Assembly (NCBI GenBank): GCA_045598025.1
Contig: JAZLLH010000053.1
Span: forward strand, 1 to 21,891
Source: UBA1195 sp045598025
GTDB taxonomy: Bacteria; Bacteroidota; Bacteroidia; Bacteroidales; WCHB1-69
Length of the DNA: 21,891 bases
Reading direction: 5' to 3'
Shown here: positions 7,917-16,960 of the stretch, one piece after another
Numbering within the stretch: the stretch's first letter is position 1
Layout of the letters: every line of letters starts with the position of its first letter
The notes under the pieces: generated by a model
What the model was told of the DNA's origin: nothing
Databases searched by the model: none
The model's input: the letters and a program-made list of their open reading frames with translations, nothing else
Translations under genes and position numbers: made by a program

Positions 7917-10426
7917 AGCTGTGTGTTTTTATCTTTTTTTTGGTCAAGTTTGTTATCTGTTTGTTCTGTAGAAAATTTCCAAAGACAGCTGCTTCCATTG
8001 GTATGAGAAATACCCAATTGGAAATTACTATACAATTTAGAATCTGCGCCCCAATAAGGATCAAAACCATTTTCAAATTCATCAAAGGACCAGATGAGAT
8101 GCTTAATTTTTTCTTTTTGTTTTTTTAACCATGTTTCTTCCATTATAGGATAATTCTTGCGCCTCATGGTGGTCAAGTAGGATTTGTATCTCATTTCAAA
8201 TTTCCACATGCAATAGGGATTTATCCAGCATATTTTGGTGATGACATGGGCCGGCATTTCTTCCAGAATACAACTTTCTACCCAATGTCTGAATTCTCTG
8301 TTTTGGCATATATGCAGCCAATTGGGAAGAATGACCGTTACCATGAACGAATAGGGATTCTCGACAAGCGTGCTGCTGTTTTTTTGTGTTTTTAATTTTA
8401 AAAAGTTTTCATTGTCCAACTGGTTGTCGGATGGTATCAATAACATGTGTTCCAGTATGTGGATTCCAAAGGTTTCTTCATATGGCCAGTCCCGATTGTC
8501 AACAAAAATATGGGTTCCATCTTTGCAACATTGGATCAGTTCGGGAGCCAGGTTTTTTCTGTTTTCGGGATGCGGAATGCCCAATTTGTACATTATCCTT
8601 TTTTCCAATCCTGTCACATACAGGGGTTCCGTGTAATCTATTCCTTGGGAACGTTCCTGTCCGTTGGCAGCGTATGCATTGAATATATGCTTTTTGTTCT
8701 GCAATGTTTCCGGAGTTGTACGAGGAGAGGGATTGTCCGGATTTTTGAAATAGGCCAGAGCGGAGTAATCGGCAAAAGCATCGTTGAATCGTGCCATCAG
8801 GTGGTCCATCAAGCGGTTGCGGCGGTCTAAAAATTGTTCCGGGGCTTCCGTTCGCGGTTCAGACTCATTCAACACTGAGGAAACATCCGCAATTTCAGAA
8901 TCGTCGAGTTGGTGAAAAAAGTAGCTCTGTTCTTCCGGATTTTCGCATTCCTGGGTGGAGAAATACCGGGAGACGGAATCCAACTGGGCCAAATAGTCGC
9001 TGAGCAGCTGATCAAAAAACGTAAGATAGGCTTTTAATTGCAGTCTTTCGGCCTTACGAAGGTCACTCGCACTGTCAGCAATGCCTTCCGGCCCGAGGTG
9101 ATAGGCTTTCGGGAATAGGTTTTGGAAGGAATAATACCTTCCCGTATTCCTGTAGGTACCGGAAATAGTCGGCATTTCAAATGTGAAACCGTTTTCCTGT
9201 ATGTTATTCTGCATATCATCGTTTCCGTTCATGCGTTCCCATACGATATTGAGAGGCAGTCTGCTGCTTAAGCGGGGTATGATTTTGCTTTCCTCTTCAG
9301 ACGGATAGACGGGAAACTTGCCGAAAAGAAAAGTCACATTGTTGTATAAGGAGTCCGTTTTTTTCTGTTTCCCAGTACAGGCAAACCGTGGGGCAAACCG
9401 CAGGCAATGCTCTGACGAGTTCAGAATCAGGTTTTGGGATGAGGAGAACTTTACGCTATCCAAATATTTATCATCAACTAAAAAATGAAAATGTTTGATG
9501 CTCTTGACACCTTCTATTTTCATGAGAAGACTGATTACGTCCGAGGTGTTCAGACGGGTAGTACGATTATAGCTCGCCAGTTCCTCCGTATCTATGAAGC
9601 CATAACGTGGCAGTACTCCCTGATAAATCTCTTCCGGTGTTTTTCCTTGGTCGAGCAGTTTGGCTGCGGTATGGTACGGCAGAGAGGGGGAGATATAAGC
9701 TTCCAATTGGTCGTATACTTCCTGAAGTACCTGCCGGGGCCTGGCGCTCAATTGGAGTTCTATTTGGGCGCAGATGCCTACTTCTATGGGTTCGAGTATG
9801 CGGGGTTCGTTGAAATTTTCGCAGAGATTGCGGTGTTTGATGAGAAAATTCCATACATAATGGCGGATGCAGTCTTTGTAATTGTCCGGCACATCTTCCT
9901 CATAGTAATTTTTGCTGTAATGGCCATCTTCGTCCCGACCGACAATGCGTCGTATATACTCCGTCTGCAGGAATTCCTTGTTCTCCAATTCTATCGTGAT
10001 GTCATAAACCCCTTTCAAATCAATATAAGTGGCATTTCCTGTCTCTTTCTTTATGCGGGCTGTATTAGGACTTAACCATATGTTTTTTACTCCGGGTACA
10101 TGTTCCAGTATGTATTTCCGATAATCCGCCATGCTTATTGGAGAACACGATAGTATTTCATGTGCCGGAAAGAGCGGGGCTTCCAGTGAAAGATAATCGC
10201 TTTCCGGAGAAGCCAGCAGGTCGTTCATTTCAAAAGAAGTACGGTATCCCAAATCGGTGAGGGCAAAGCAGAGGGCTTCCCAAAAGGTAACCCCCGGATC
10301 GTGCGCATTGAAATCCGTCCAACGTTTGCTCCCGATTTGCTGGATATATTGTAGTCCGTAGGCCTTCAGCTGTTCATAGTCCAAAGCTTGCGGCAGTTCG
10401 TATTCGTTATTGTTCGTTTTCATCAT
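7913..10426 (-). CDS. eCIS baseplate protein, Afp12-like
   Basis: About 837 residues from the ATG at 10426. A longer frame from GTG at 10435 is possible, and a second ATG follows at 10423; ATG-ATG is preferred because it gives MMKTNNNEYELPQ, the usual type of opening. The N-terminal signature RWTDFNAHDPGVTFWEALCF followed by ALTDLGYR (about residues 35-62) is the hallmark of the Afp12/Pvc12-type wedge component, next to SPISMADYRKYILEHVPGVKNIWL. From family knowledge it pairs with Afp11 to build the baseplate wedges around the spike. It overlaps the end of Afp11 by about 20 nt and couples by ATGA to the next gene. The 3' third (roughly 7913-8450) is more AT-rich than the 5' part, grading into the AT-rich 995-aa gene. 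Confidence 0.85.
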   Translation of the reverse strand: MMKTNNNEYELPQALDYEQLKAYGLQYIQQIGSKRWTDFNAHDPGVTFWEALCFALTDLGYRTSFEMNDLLASPESDYLSLEAPLFPAHEILSCSPISMADYRKYILEHVPGVKNIWLSPNTARIKKETGNATYIDLKGVYDITIELENKEFLQTEYIRRIVGRDEDGHYSKNYYEEDVPDNYKDCIRHYVWNFLIKHRNLCENFNEPRILEPIEVGICAQIELQLSARPRQVLQEVYDQLEAYISPSLPYHTAAKLLDQGKTPEEIYQGVLPRYGFIDTEELASYNRTTRLNTSDVISLLMKIEGVKSIKHFHFLVDDKYLDSVKFSSSQNLILNSSEHCLRFAPRFACTGKQKKTDSLYNNVTFLFGKFPVYPSEEESKIIPRLSSRLPLNIVWERMNGNDDMQNNIQENGFTFEMPTISGTYRNTGRYYSFQNLFPKAYHLGPEGIADSASDLRKAERLQLKAYLTFFDQLLSDYLAQLDSVSRYFSTQECENPEEQSYFFHQLDDSEIADVSSVLNESEPRTEAPEQFLDRRNRLMDHLMARFNDAFADYSALAYFKNPDNPSPRTTPETLQNKKHIFNAYAANGQERSQGIDYTEPLYVTGLEKRIMYKLGIPHPENRKNLAPELIQCCKDGTHIFVDNRDWPYEETFGIHILEHMLLIPSDNQLDNENFLKLKTQKNSSTLVENPYSFMVTVILPNWLHICQNREFRHWVESCILEEMPAHVITKICWINPYCMWKFEMRYKSYLTTMRRKNYPIMEETWLKKQKEKIKHLIWSFDEFENGFDPYWGADSKLYSNFQLGISHTNGSSCLWKFSTEQTDNKLDQKKDKNTQL

Positions 10427-13040
10427 TACATGCACTGCTTATGGTTATTTGGTGTAAAGGGGCTGATGTTATCAGGTGGGTAGGAATGGCTGGTTGCAGC
10501 GTTCCTCCGGTTGGGATTTCGCGATCACAGACTTTGATATTCAATCTTTCTACGTATTCGACAAAAAATAATCCGTCAATAAATTCCATCACATCGGATT
10601 GATTGATATCCCTACTGAAATCCAAGTGGCTGTTTCCATCTGTCCATGGGGCAAAGTAACGGATGAGTTCTTCATTCAGTAAAGTTTGGTAAAAAATAGT
10701 ATCCGTATACCCGCAACGTAATGTCACTTCGCAACTGACCGTAACTTCCTCATAAATAGGGCTGACCACATTTACTTCGACAAAAGGGGAACAGCAATTG
10801 TTTTTCAAATATTCTTTGGCCTGACTGAGTACAGCATTGTTGACCATTGGCATATAGTTATTTCCTGCGGATAATTGTGTATGCGGCAGTACCAGCAGGG
10901 TGACGCGTCCGGATTCCAGAGAGGCAGTCCCGTCTTCTTCTTCTTTATAACAATGGAGACATTTTACAGCGGCAATGTCTGGAAATTTTTCCAGCAGCAG
11001 CCGTTCGTAGTCCCATGCAGACCAGGCCCTTCCTTTGTGGCGGAGTTTTTCGCTGACACGGCAGCGGAACAGGCTCTCGCTTTCATCTTCCGTTCCTTTT
11101 TCGCCTTCATAGCTTTGTTTTATTTTTTTGATGCCGGCAATAGCATTGATGCTTTTCGTTATAGTGCCTGCCGGCAAAGCCGTACCAATGGGGGCTTTGC
11201 CTTCGGACAAAGGACTGTAATCCAACTCCACGACTTGTGTCTGTATTTCTTCCAGCGCGCTGAAATTCAAGGCTCCGTTTTCAGTGTTCTGGATTTGGGC
11301 TCTCAGGCGGATGCTTTTGTCTGCCGAAGCATCGAACATGCTTCGATTGAGTTGCAGGTACAGCAGGCCGCTGTGTTGCAGGCTGTGGGTTGTATCTTTG
11401 ATGATATCACTGTGTAAAAAGGCTTTCCATTCTTTCCCCGTCCAATAATGCCATTTCAGGCATTCTTCGTTCCCTGTGTTGAAAAAGGCATTCGGGTGAA
11501 TGAGAAAATACAGGCTGAGCACATCGTCCGGAATGGCATTTTCTATTTTCAGGTATAAACTGTCGTTTCCTATGATGTTTTCGTATATGGGGAAAAGCTT
11601 TGCCTCGTCCGGGCCTTCTGTTTTCCCGGATGCATCGGCCGTTTCGCCTGCAGACGGCGTTGCTTGTTCCGAAACGGTCCTGGTCGCCGGCACTTCCTGT
11701 ATGCCGAGGGAGGTTTCGGTAAACATTTTCAGCAATTCTCCTTGGGCTTCAATGGTGTAGCTCACCGTAATGGGCTCCGAGAGTGCTGCAAACGGACGGG
11801 ATGGAACATTATTTTTACTGATTGAGGCCATGATGTCACTCAGGTATTTTTCCGTACTGAAAGTATCGTCTTTGAGTTTGACACGGAATATAGAACTGCT
11901 ATTTTCTTTTGTCGGCTTATCTATATTGTTTTCGACATCGTTTTTCCATCGGATGTTGAACTTAGCATCGGTACTGGGAATAAATGGAAGTCGGATGCGG
12001 AAAGAATCCCCCATACGGACATGGCTGCCAAAGGGGAGGGTGCCTTCCTGATTCAAAACCCGGCCTTCGTCGTTTTCCAGGATAAAATCCTTGCTTTTTT
12101 CAACCTTAATTTCCATTCCGGACAAAGTGCTGATTGTGTATTCCATCAGTTCTTTCGCAGTTGAATCCGTGCAGGGGACGAATTTCATCACAGGATCTGC
12201 AGTGGAATACCCTTCTCCGTGGACGGATGCGTTGTAGGGAACGATTTGGTCAGTAGGCAGATGATTGGGGTCTGTCAGTTCCAACCAACCGTTCTTTGCC
12301 GTATAGTATATGGTAAATGCTGACAAATCGACTGCTCCCGTGCTGTTCTTTTTGACCGATAGCGTCAGGTCGCCGTCTTTCAGGTTCAGTACGGGAGAAG
12401 CCAATGCAAAAGCAATGTTGGGAGCGTATTGGGCGTAGGATTTATCGGTAATCCGTATACTTTCCGTAGCGCTTACCTTGGCCCTGTTGATGCGGATCTC
12501 ATCTGCTGCCGCGTAGCGGATGGGCTTTCCCTCTTCGTCCTTTCCGGCATCAAACAGGCAACCCTTGGCAATAAAGGCGCTTTCGGCATTTTTGTTCAAC
12601 TCGAAAAAAACGGGGACCTTTCCCGTCGTCCCTTTCCTGGGATGAAATCCGAGAATATCTTTGTAGTAAAAGTCCAGATGACGTTCCGTCAGCTTGTTCA
12701 GATTATTTTGCTGTATCTGGAATACTTTCAGGAAAGCGAGCATCAGGGCCAAATGCGGAGGAACATCGGCATTCTTTATCAATTGCTCCAAATGATCCTT
12801 ATTTACGGCCTGTTTTTCATAATCATATATTTCCGTAAAGAACCTTTTCCAATTGCCGTCCTTCTGATTGTGATCGTTGTAGTAATGCAGGCGGGAAGCA
12901 TATTCCGCCACCTGTCGGATCAGGTCTTCGTATGATCGTTCGTCTATGGAGATATAGTCTTTCTCCAAAGCCTTCGGAAAACGTTCCGATTGCCTCGTTC
13001 CGCTATTGTTCCAATAAAGGGTGTCTGTTTTTTCGGCCAT
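10407..13040 (-). CDS. eCIS baseplate J-like protein, Afp11-like
   Basis: 877 residues. The N-terminal block PPHLALMLAFLKVFQIQQNNL (94-114), HLDFYYKDILGF (121-132) and a beta-rich FELNKNAESAFIAKG region are typical of Afp11/Pvc11. The C-terminal third has the baseplate-J (gp6/gp47-like) pattern: ESLFRCRVSEKLRHKGRAWS (655-674), WDYERLLLEKFPDIAAVKC (676-694), GRVTLLVLP (711-719), and INQSDVMEFIDGLFFVEYVERL (812-833). Residues about 445-480 are a Ser/Thr/Ala/Pro/Glu-rich linker (SEQATPSAGETADASGKTEG) between the halves. From family knowledge it forms wedge dimers with Afp12. It follows the gp25 gene by 8 nt. The gene is GC-richer than the distal genes; the 60-base line at 11641 has 37 G/C. Confidence 0.88.
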   Translation of the reverse strand: MAEKTDTLYWNNSGTRQSERFPKALEKDYISIDERSYEDLIRQVAEYASRLHYYNDHNQKDGNWKRFFTEIYDYEKQAVNKDHLEQLIKNADVPPHLALMLAFLKVFQIQQNNLNKLTERHLDFYYKDILGFHPRKGTTGKVPVFFELNKNAESAFIAKGCLFDAGKDEEGKPIRYAAADEIRINRAKVSATESIRITDKSYAQYAPNIAFALASPVLNLKDGDLTLSVKKNSTGAVDLSAFTIYYTAKNGWLELTDPNHLPTDQIVPYNASVHGEGYSTADPVMKFVPCTDSTAKELMEYTISTLSGMEIKVEKSKDFILENDEGRVLNQEGTLPFGSHVRMGDSFRIRLPFIPSTDAKFNIRWKNDVENNIDKPTKENSSSIFRVKLKDDTFSTEKYLSDIMASISKNNVPSRPFAALSEPITVSYTIEAQGELLKMFTETSLGIQEVPATRTVSEQATPSAGETADASGKTEGPDEAKLFPIYENIIGNDSLYLKIENAIPDDVLSLYFLIHPNAFFNTGNEECLKWHYWTGKEWKAFLHSDIIKDTTHSLQHSGLLYLQLNRSMFDASADKSIRLRAQIQNTENGALNFSALEEIQTQVVELDYSPLSEGKAPIGTALPAGTITKSINAIAGIKKIKQSYEGEKGTEDESESLFRCRVSEKLRHKGRAWSAWDYERLLLEKFPDIAAVKCLHCYKEEEDGTASLESGRVTLLVLPHTQLSAGNNYMPMVNNAVLSQAKEYLKNNCCSPFVEVNVVSPIYEEVTVSCEVTLRCGYTDTIFYQTLLNEELIRYFAPWTDGNSHLDFSRDINQSDVMEFIDGLFFVEYVERLNIKVCDREIPTGGTLQPAIPTHLITSAPLHQITISSACNDENEQ

Positions 13041-13048
13041 GGCAAAAA

Positions 13049-13438
13049 TTAATTTTCCAAGTAATAGGGATAAACCATGTTGTATTTTTTGTTGGTGGCA
13101 TTGATGGTATAGAACAGGTGGATATTCAACTTGCCTTCTCGGATATCCGTCGCATCGATATCCAGATTTTCCAAGGTGATGCGGGGTTCGAATGTTTTGA
13201 TGTTTTTCGAGATGAACTCTTTGATTCGCAGCAGGATAGACCTGCTGTTGACTTGAAATGCATATTCGTCCAAATTACACCCGAAATCAGGAAGAAACAG
13301 ACGTTCACCTTTCCGTGTGGAAAAAAGAACGGCCAGGCTGTCTTCGATTTCGGCTTCTTCCGATACCATGTCCACTTCTTGTGTGTTCTTGTTGAAGTGA
13401 GGGGGAAATCCCCATCCTTTTCCTATATAGTCTTCCAT
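13049..13438 (-). CDS. gp25/GPW-like baseplate wedge protein (Afp9-like)
   Basis: 129 residues, the usual size for the phage gp25 lysozyme-like wedge family. The family core is visible as EIEDSLAVLFSTRKGERLFLPDFGCNLDEYAF, split here as residues about 30-46 and 47-61: the T-x-x-GER, P-x-FGC and L-x-x-x-F positions all fit. The opening GKGWGFPPHF matches the family's usual G-x-G-x-x-FP start. It sits in the baseplate at the sheath junction and is thought to nucleate sheath polymerisation. It follows the PAAR gene by 1 nt and precedes Afp11 by 8 nt. Confidence 0.92.
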   Translation of the reverse strand: MEDYIGKGWGFPPHFNKNTQEVDMVSEEAEIEDSLAVLFSTRKGERLFLPDFGCNLDEYAFQVNSRSILLRIKEFISKNIKTFEPRITLENLDIDATDIREGKLNIHLFYTINATNKKYNMVYPYYLEN

Positions 13439-13439
13439 T

Positions 13440-13718
13440 TTAACCTCCTATCATTACTGTGGGACAGCCAACGGCCGCCATGGCTCCGCATCCGCACGTA
13501 TCCGTGACGCGCAGGGCCGGCTTACCGCCGATGAGCACAGTGGTGCTTCCGATGATGAATGGAGAAGATGGCAGGTGTGCGGGTGGCGGTATAGGGCAGG
13601 AGTGTATATCGCCCATAACAGCCGCGGGCATTCCGCCGATAAGTACGGTAGGTACGCCCGGACCCGTAATGACACCTCCATGTGTCGTAATGTCTCCAAC
13701 TCTTGCTGCTGCTGCCAT
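13440..13718 (-). CDS. PAAR-domain spike tip protein (Afp10-like)
   Basis: 92 residues, a single PAAR domain without any fused toxin. The typical start RVGDITTHGG (6-15), two PAAR-like repeats with GxPTVLIGG and STTVLIGGKPA, and the metal-ligand candidates H13, H39, C41, C75 and C77 are present. From family knowledge, PAAR proteins form a metal-bound cone at the tip of the VgrG/gp5-like spike. It lies 22 nt after the spike gene and 1 nt before gp25, as in many eCIS operons. The protein has no long C-terminal extension, so cargo is not carried on this tip. Confidence 0.95.
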   Translation of the reverse strand: MAAAARVGDITTHGGVITGPGVPTVLIGGMPAAVMGDIHSCPIPPPAHLPSSPFIIGSTTVLIGGKPALRVTDTCGCGAMAAVGCPTVMIGG

Positions 13719-13740
13719 TGTTTGTGTTTTTTGTTATTTA

Positions 13741-15474
13741 TCAGTTTATTTGTACTATTCCTCCTTTGACTACGGTGTTTCCACTGGCAGAAAGCTCCGC
13801 GCTGGCAGTGCCTTCCCATTTCAATTGGGAATTGGCTTTACCGTTCACATTCATACCTTCCATGTTGAAATCCTGGGCAGATTTGATACTCAATGCTTTC
13901 TTGCTTTCTATGGTGATGCCGTCACCGTTGAGGGTGATGCTGTTTCCGTTCTGGTCGGTCAGTGTGATGCCTTTGTCGTCGTCGCTGAGGCTGATTTTGT
14001 TGCCTCCGGGTGTTTCCATGTGCAAGGCTTTTTTTTCGTCATCAAATTCGAATTTGATTTTTTCTCTACTGACGAACCCTTTCAGGTGATTGTCGTCAGA
14101 TTTCGGGTAAGGCGAGGGAGCGCTGCTGCTGTGCATCATGCCGAGAACAACGGCTTGACACGGATTATCGTTGACGAATCCGACGATGACTTCATCCCCG
14201 ATTTCCGGAAGGAAGGAACTGCCTCTTTCGTTACCGGCGTCCAATGTGGCTACTCTAGCCCACAATTTGGTGTCTTCGCTTCCCATGAGTTTGACGTAAA
14301 TACGTTCTTCTCCCAAGGGATCTCCTTCAAGTGCTTCCACTTTGGCTATTTGCAGTCCGTTGGCATGAGGAAGGAGACCGTCTGCAGCCGGGCTGCTGAT
14401 GTTGTCGTAGGTTTCCGCATAAGGAATAGCGTCCAATCCTAACTCAAGTGTGCTGGTCCAACTGCCGTTTTGTATGTTCTGTGTGACGGAGGATACCAAG
14501 GCTTTTCCGTCAAAACGTTGACCGATGTTTGTCAGGTTGACCAGGTCACCGGGCATCAGGGGAGCGTAGCCGATAATCTCCACTTTTCCCTGTAAGCAGG
14601 AAAGGCTGTCGCGCATGCGAATGCTCTGAGTCCATACATTCATTTCGTCCGCATTTTCCTGCTGACTCAATTTACGGACGGAAAAACTGTCGTTTCCCAA
14701 AAGGGAAGACAATGTCCCGGCGTCCGTATTTCCCTGGGACGTACTGTAACTTCCGTTTTCCGAAGTATCATCTACCTTCTGATTGGCGTAGTTCCAAGCT
14801 TGTGATTGATGGAAACCGAACGCTTTGCGTCCGTCCATCTCTGCCAGTATACGGTAGATGGTGAATCCATTTTGAATGTCAATGACCGGCTTTGTTGTCA
14901 AATCGGGGAGAGCTGCACGGATGCCGTCCGGAGTTGTAGAAAGCAGCAGACCGTTGGTCTCGGCCCGCATGTTGATGAAATCCCAATCGGAACAATTGTA
15001 CTGTACTATTTTTTCGTGTTGTGTCGTCGTGTCGTCAATCTGTAGTTGCAAACCGTATTCGTTGCAGATGCTCCTGATGATATCGCTGTCTGTCTGGTCC
15101 TCAAAGGATCGGAAATGCCGGGACAATGTCATGGAAAAGGCAGAATGTTTGGCTGTAACAATCAATTTGAAGGAACTGTCTATTAATTCGATGCGCTGTT
15201 TGACAATTACCCCTTTGAACAGGCATTCACTGGCTTCGGCATATCCGGCCAGGATTTCGATTTCTTTCCCGATCAAAAAGGTATCAGCATTCCCGATTTT
15301 GAAGTCGTCATCAAAAATTCCTCCGTCGTCCAGTACGATTTCCGCTGTTGCGATTTTATGAAATTCGCATTGGGTGCAGATGGAAATGACGTACTGACTG
15401 CAGTCGATTTCTTTGCCATCGGTCCTGATGAGCATACAAATGGGTCCTTCGCCCGGATAGCTGTTCTTTTCCAT
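13741..15474 (-). CDS. VgrG/gp5-gp27-like spike protein (Afp8-like)
   Basis: 577 residues. The N-terminal ~360 residues form the gp27/VgrG-like hub (WDFINMRAETNGL at 164-176 is the family block). An OB-fold follows at about 372-448 (DPLGEERIYVKL, RVATLDAG, SFLPEIGDEVIVGFVNDNP). The C-terminal part (about 487-577) is beta-helix-like, with alternating short strands such as GNKISLSDDDKGITLTDQNG. This is the standard three-part spike on which the PAAR tip sits. It starts 6 nt after the Afp7-like gene. It ends cleanly after the beta-helix, with no fused effector domain. Confidence 0.93.
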   Translation of the reverse strand: MEKNSYPGEGPICMLIRTDGKEIDCSQYVISICTQCEFHKIATAEIVLDDGGIFDDDFKIGNADTFLIGKEIEILAGYAEASECLFKGVIVKQRIELIDSSFKLIVTAKHSAFSMTLSRHFRSFEDQTDSDIIRSICNEYGLQLQIDDTTTQHEKIVQYNCSDWDFINMRAETNGLLLSTTPDGIRAALPDLTTKPVIDIQNGFTIYRILAEMDGRKAFGFHQSQAWNYANQKVDDTSENGSYSTSQGNTDAGTLSSLLGNDSFSVRKLSQQENADEMNVWTQSIRMRDSLSCLQGKVEIIGYAPLMPGDLVNLTNIGQRFDGKALVSSVTQNIQNGSWTSTLELGLDAIPYAETYDNISSPAADGLLPHANGLQIAKVEALEGDPLGEERIYVKLMGSEDTKLWARVATLDAGNERGSSFLPEIGDEVIVGFVNDNPCQAVVLGMMHSSSAPSPYPKSDDNHLKGFVSREKIKFEFDDEKKALHMETPGGNKISLSDDDKGITLTDQNGNSITLNGDGITIESKKALSIKSAQDFNMEGMNVNGKANSQLKWEGTASAELSASGNTVVKGGIVQIN

Positions 15475-15480
15475 AAGTCT

Positions 15481-16206
15481 TTAATGTGCCGGTGTGAAGT
15501 TCATTTCTATGGGTGTGTAATTCAAATCAACGGAAGTGTATGCAGGACTGGCAGAAGTGAACAGACTTTCGGCCTGTACGCTTTGCGCTGTCAGCTGTGT
15601 CTCAGGGAATGACTTGCATACACAGATGCATTCCTTTGTAGGTTTGGTCGGGGGAATCGGTTTGGATTTGGATTTCTTGGGAGATGGAACGTTGTTTGGT
15701 GTTGTTTTAGGGGGAATTTGCTCTGTTTTCTCCATTTTCTCAATAGAGGAAAAGGAGCAGGTCAGTTTGACGCGTAAGGGTTCTCCATTCTTTTTTAATA
15801 ATTGGTAATCAACAACAAGAGAATCAAGTTTGCAATGTAGCGATTCGCCACAATATAAGATTTTTACGAAGGGGAGTGACGTATTCTTTTCCGACTGACG
15901 GTAGACGGTTTTGAGAAAGGTTTCCAATTCCTGTTTTACATCTGCTTTCCTGATGATGCCCGTTCCGTCTATAATGAGGGTAAAAGTATATTTTTCGGAA
16001 TTAACTCCGCATTCTTTTCCTTCATTGCCACTGGATCCGACGGGGTTAGCGCCTTCTTTTTTCCTTACGGAGAAGGTCCGTTTGAAGTCGGTCGGATTGA
16101 CCATGACTACATATTCGGCGCCACTGATGGAATTCTCAAAGTTTTCATCCGAAAAACCATAAAATGTCATCATGGCGACGTTTTTCATGTTAGTTGTAGC
16201 ATCCAT
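15481..16206 (-). CDS. CIS tube/baseplate adaptor protein, Afp7-like, lacking an evident LysM domain
   Basis: 241 residues. The N-terminal ~155 residues fit the CIS tube-associated Afp7 family: FENSISGAEYVVMVNPTDFKRTF (23-45, seen as separate blocks), KYTFTLIIDGTGI (72-84), and a conserved-type segment FVKILYCGESLHCKLDSLVVDY (113-134). From family knowledge, homologues usually end in a LysM domain that helps bind the spike or baseplate. Here the C-terminus is instead a Pro/Lys-rich linker (164-190), a cysteine cluster ECICVC (192-197), and a 40-residue Ser/Thr/Tyr-rich tail with no LysM pattern (no GDTL...). It starts 5 nt after the DUF5908 gene and ends 6 nt before the spike gene. A second Met at residue 7 could also be the start. 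Confidence 0.8.
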   Translation of the reverse strand: MDATTNMKNVAMMTFYGFSDENFENSISGAEYVVMVNPTDFKRTFSVRKKEGANPVGSSGNEGKECGVNSEKYTFTLIIDGTGIIRKADVKQELETFLKTVYRQSEKNTSLPFVKILYCGESLHCKLDSLVVDYQLLKKNGEPLRVKLTCSFSSIEKMEKTEQIPPKTTPNNVPSPKKSKSKPIPPTKPTKECICVCKSFPETQLTAQSVQAESLFTSASPAYTSVDLNYTPIEMNFTPAH

Positions 16207-16211
16207 AGTGA

Positions 16212-16370
16212 CTATCTTTCTTTTTTGTCCTTGTTTTTCTTGTCAAAAAAATAATTTTCTTCCTTATGCCTGGCGGATGCCTTGCGGCGGAAATACTCTT
16301 CTTCCTTTTCTGCAGAGGCCTTTTCCGGCAGTTCCGCTTTGATGGTGATTTCTTTGATGCGTATGCTCAT
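16212..16370 (-). CDS. Small charged protein, DUF5908-like
   Basis: 52 residues (ATG 16370-16368, TAG 16214-16212). It opens MSIRIKEITIKAEL, the beta-strand-like start typical of the short DUF5908 proteins found between tube and Afp7 genes in Bacteroidetes eCIS operons. The rest is highly charged (KASAEKEEEYF, FFDKKNKDKK). It begins 2 nt after the tube 2 stop and ends 5 nt before the next gene, so it is tightly packed in the operon, which supports its being real. Function is unknown; a structural or chaperone-like role is only a guess from position. Confidence 0.75.
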   Translation of the reverse strand: MSIRIKEITIKAELPEKASAEKEEEYFRRKASARHKEENYFFDKKNKDKKER

Positions 16371-16372
16371 TT

Positions 16373-16888
16373 TTATTTTCCAATGATGCTTCCGATTACA
16401 TCGGAAAGGTCTTTGTGTTCTGCATGTTTGTAAGCCAGTTCCAGAGTTTCTATCACAATTTTATTCTCCGCTGCATTGAGGGTGGAATAATTTATTTTTA
16501 CTGGATAGGCATCGGTAAAAAGCCAGATTTTTACAGGTATGTGGTATTCGTTGAGCAATTGAACCACCACGTGTTTCAATTCAAAATCAAAATCGTTTAT
16601 GGCTTTTTCCGCCCATCGGATGAGCGGGGAACCCCATTGAATGTCTGCTCTTTTCAGTACCAGATTCTGTGTCTTGATGTTTTTGGGCAAATGGTACACG
16701 TAGTTGTTCTCACCGGCACTGATGACATCCTCGGTCTGCATTTCCATATTGAAACCGTTTACTTCTGTAAAGGTTATCTCTTCAACAGGTATGGATTTCT
16801 CTGAAGGATTGGCATTGATAAAAGTAACCCGAAAATGGAAAACGGGAATGTATTTCCTTGTCACGAGATATTCGATCTTGGCACTCAT
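16373..16888 (-). CDS. Second tube protein, gp19-like (Afp5-type)
   Basis: 171 residues. It has the phage T4 gp19-like tail-tube pattern with an N-terminal extension: FTEVNGFNMEMQTEDV (44-59), NLVLKRADIQ (76-85), VVVQLLNEYHIPVKIWLFTDAYPVK (108-132, one core beta-hairpin) and IVIETLELAYKH. The same folds and signature are in tube 1, so they are paralogues. From family knowledge, the second, less abundant tube protein forms the initiating ring joining the main tube to the baseplate. It is separated from the tube 1 gene by 72 nt that hold a strong hairpin, and is 2 nt ahead of DUF5908. Confidence 0.9.
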   Translation of the reverse strand: MSAKIEYLVTRKYIPVFHFRVTFINANPSEKSIPVEEITFTEVNGFNMEMQTEDVISAGENNYVYHLPKNIKTQNLVLKRADIQWGSPLIRWAEKAINDFDFELKHVVVQLLNEYHIPVKIWLFTDAYPVKINYSTLNAAENKIVIETLELAYKHAEHKDLSDVIGSIIGK

Positions 16889-16905
16889 ACAATGGTCGTT
16901 GAGCT

Positions 16906-16950
16906 ATGGGATTTGTTCCGACACGGAAATGTGCCGGAACAAATAGCCAT
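16906..16950 (-). promoter_or_regulatory. Long intra-operon hairpin downstream of the tube 1 gene
   Basis: A perfect 10-bp inverted repeat (ATTTGTTCCG 16911-16920, CGGAACAAAT 16935-16944) is extended by ATGG/CCAT (16906-16909, 16947-16950) across a small internal loop, with 3 further pairs inside the loop. It starts about 11 nt after the tube 1 stop. No U-run follows on the minus strand, so it is not a classic terminator; a 3'-end stabiliser or processing site fits better. Confidence 0.6.
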
Positions 16951-16960
16951 AACAGGTGAA

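Noticed and set aside
13459..14442. Long plus-strand frame of 327 codons opposite PAAR and spike genes
   Set aside because: It is antisense to two well-supported genes and has no domain pattern; it is a codon-bias shadow.
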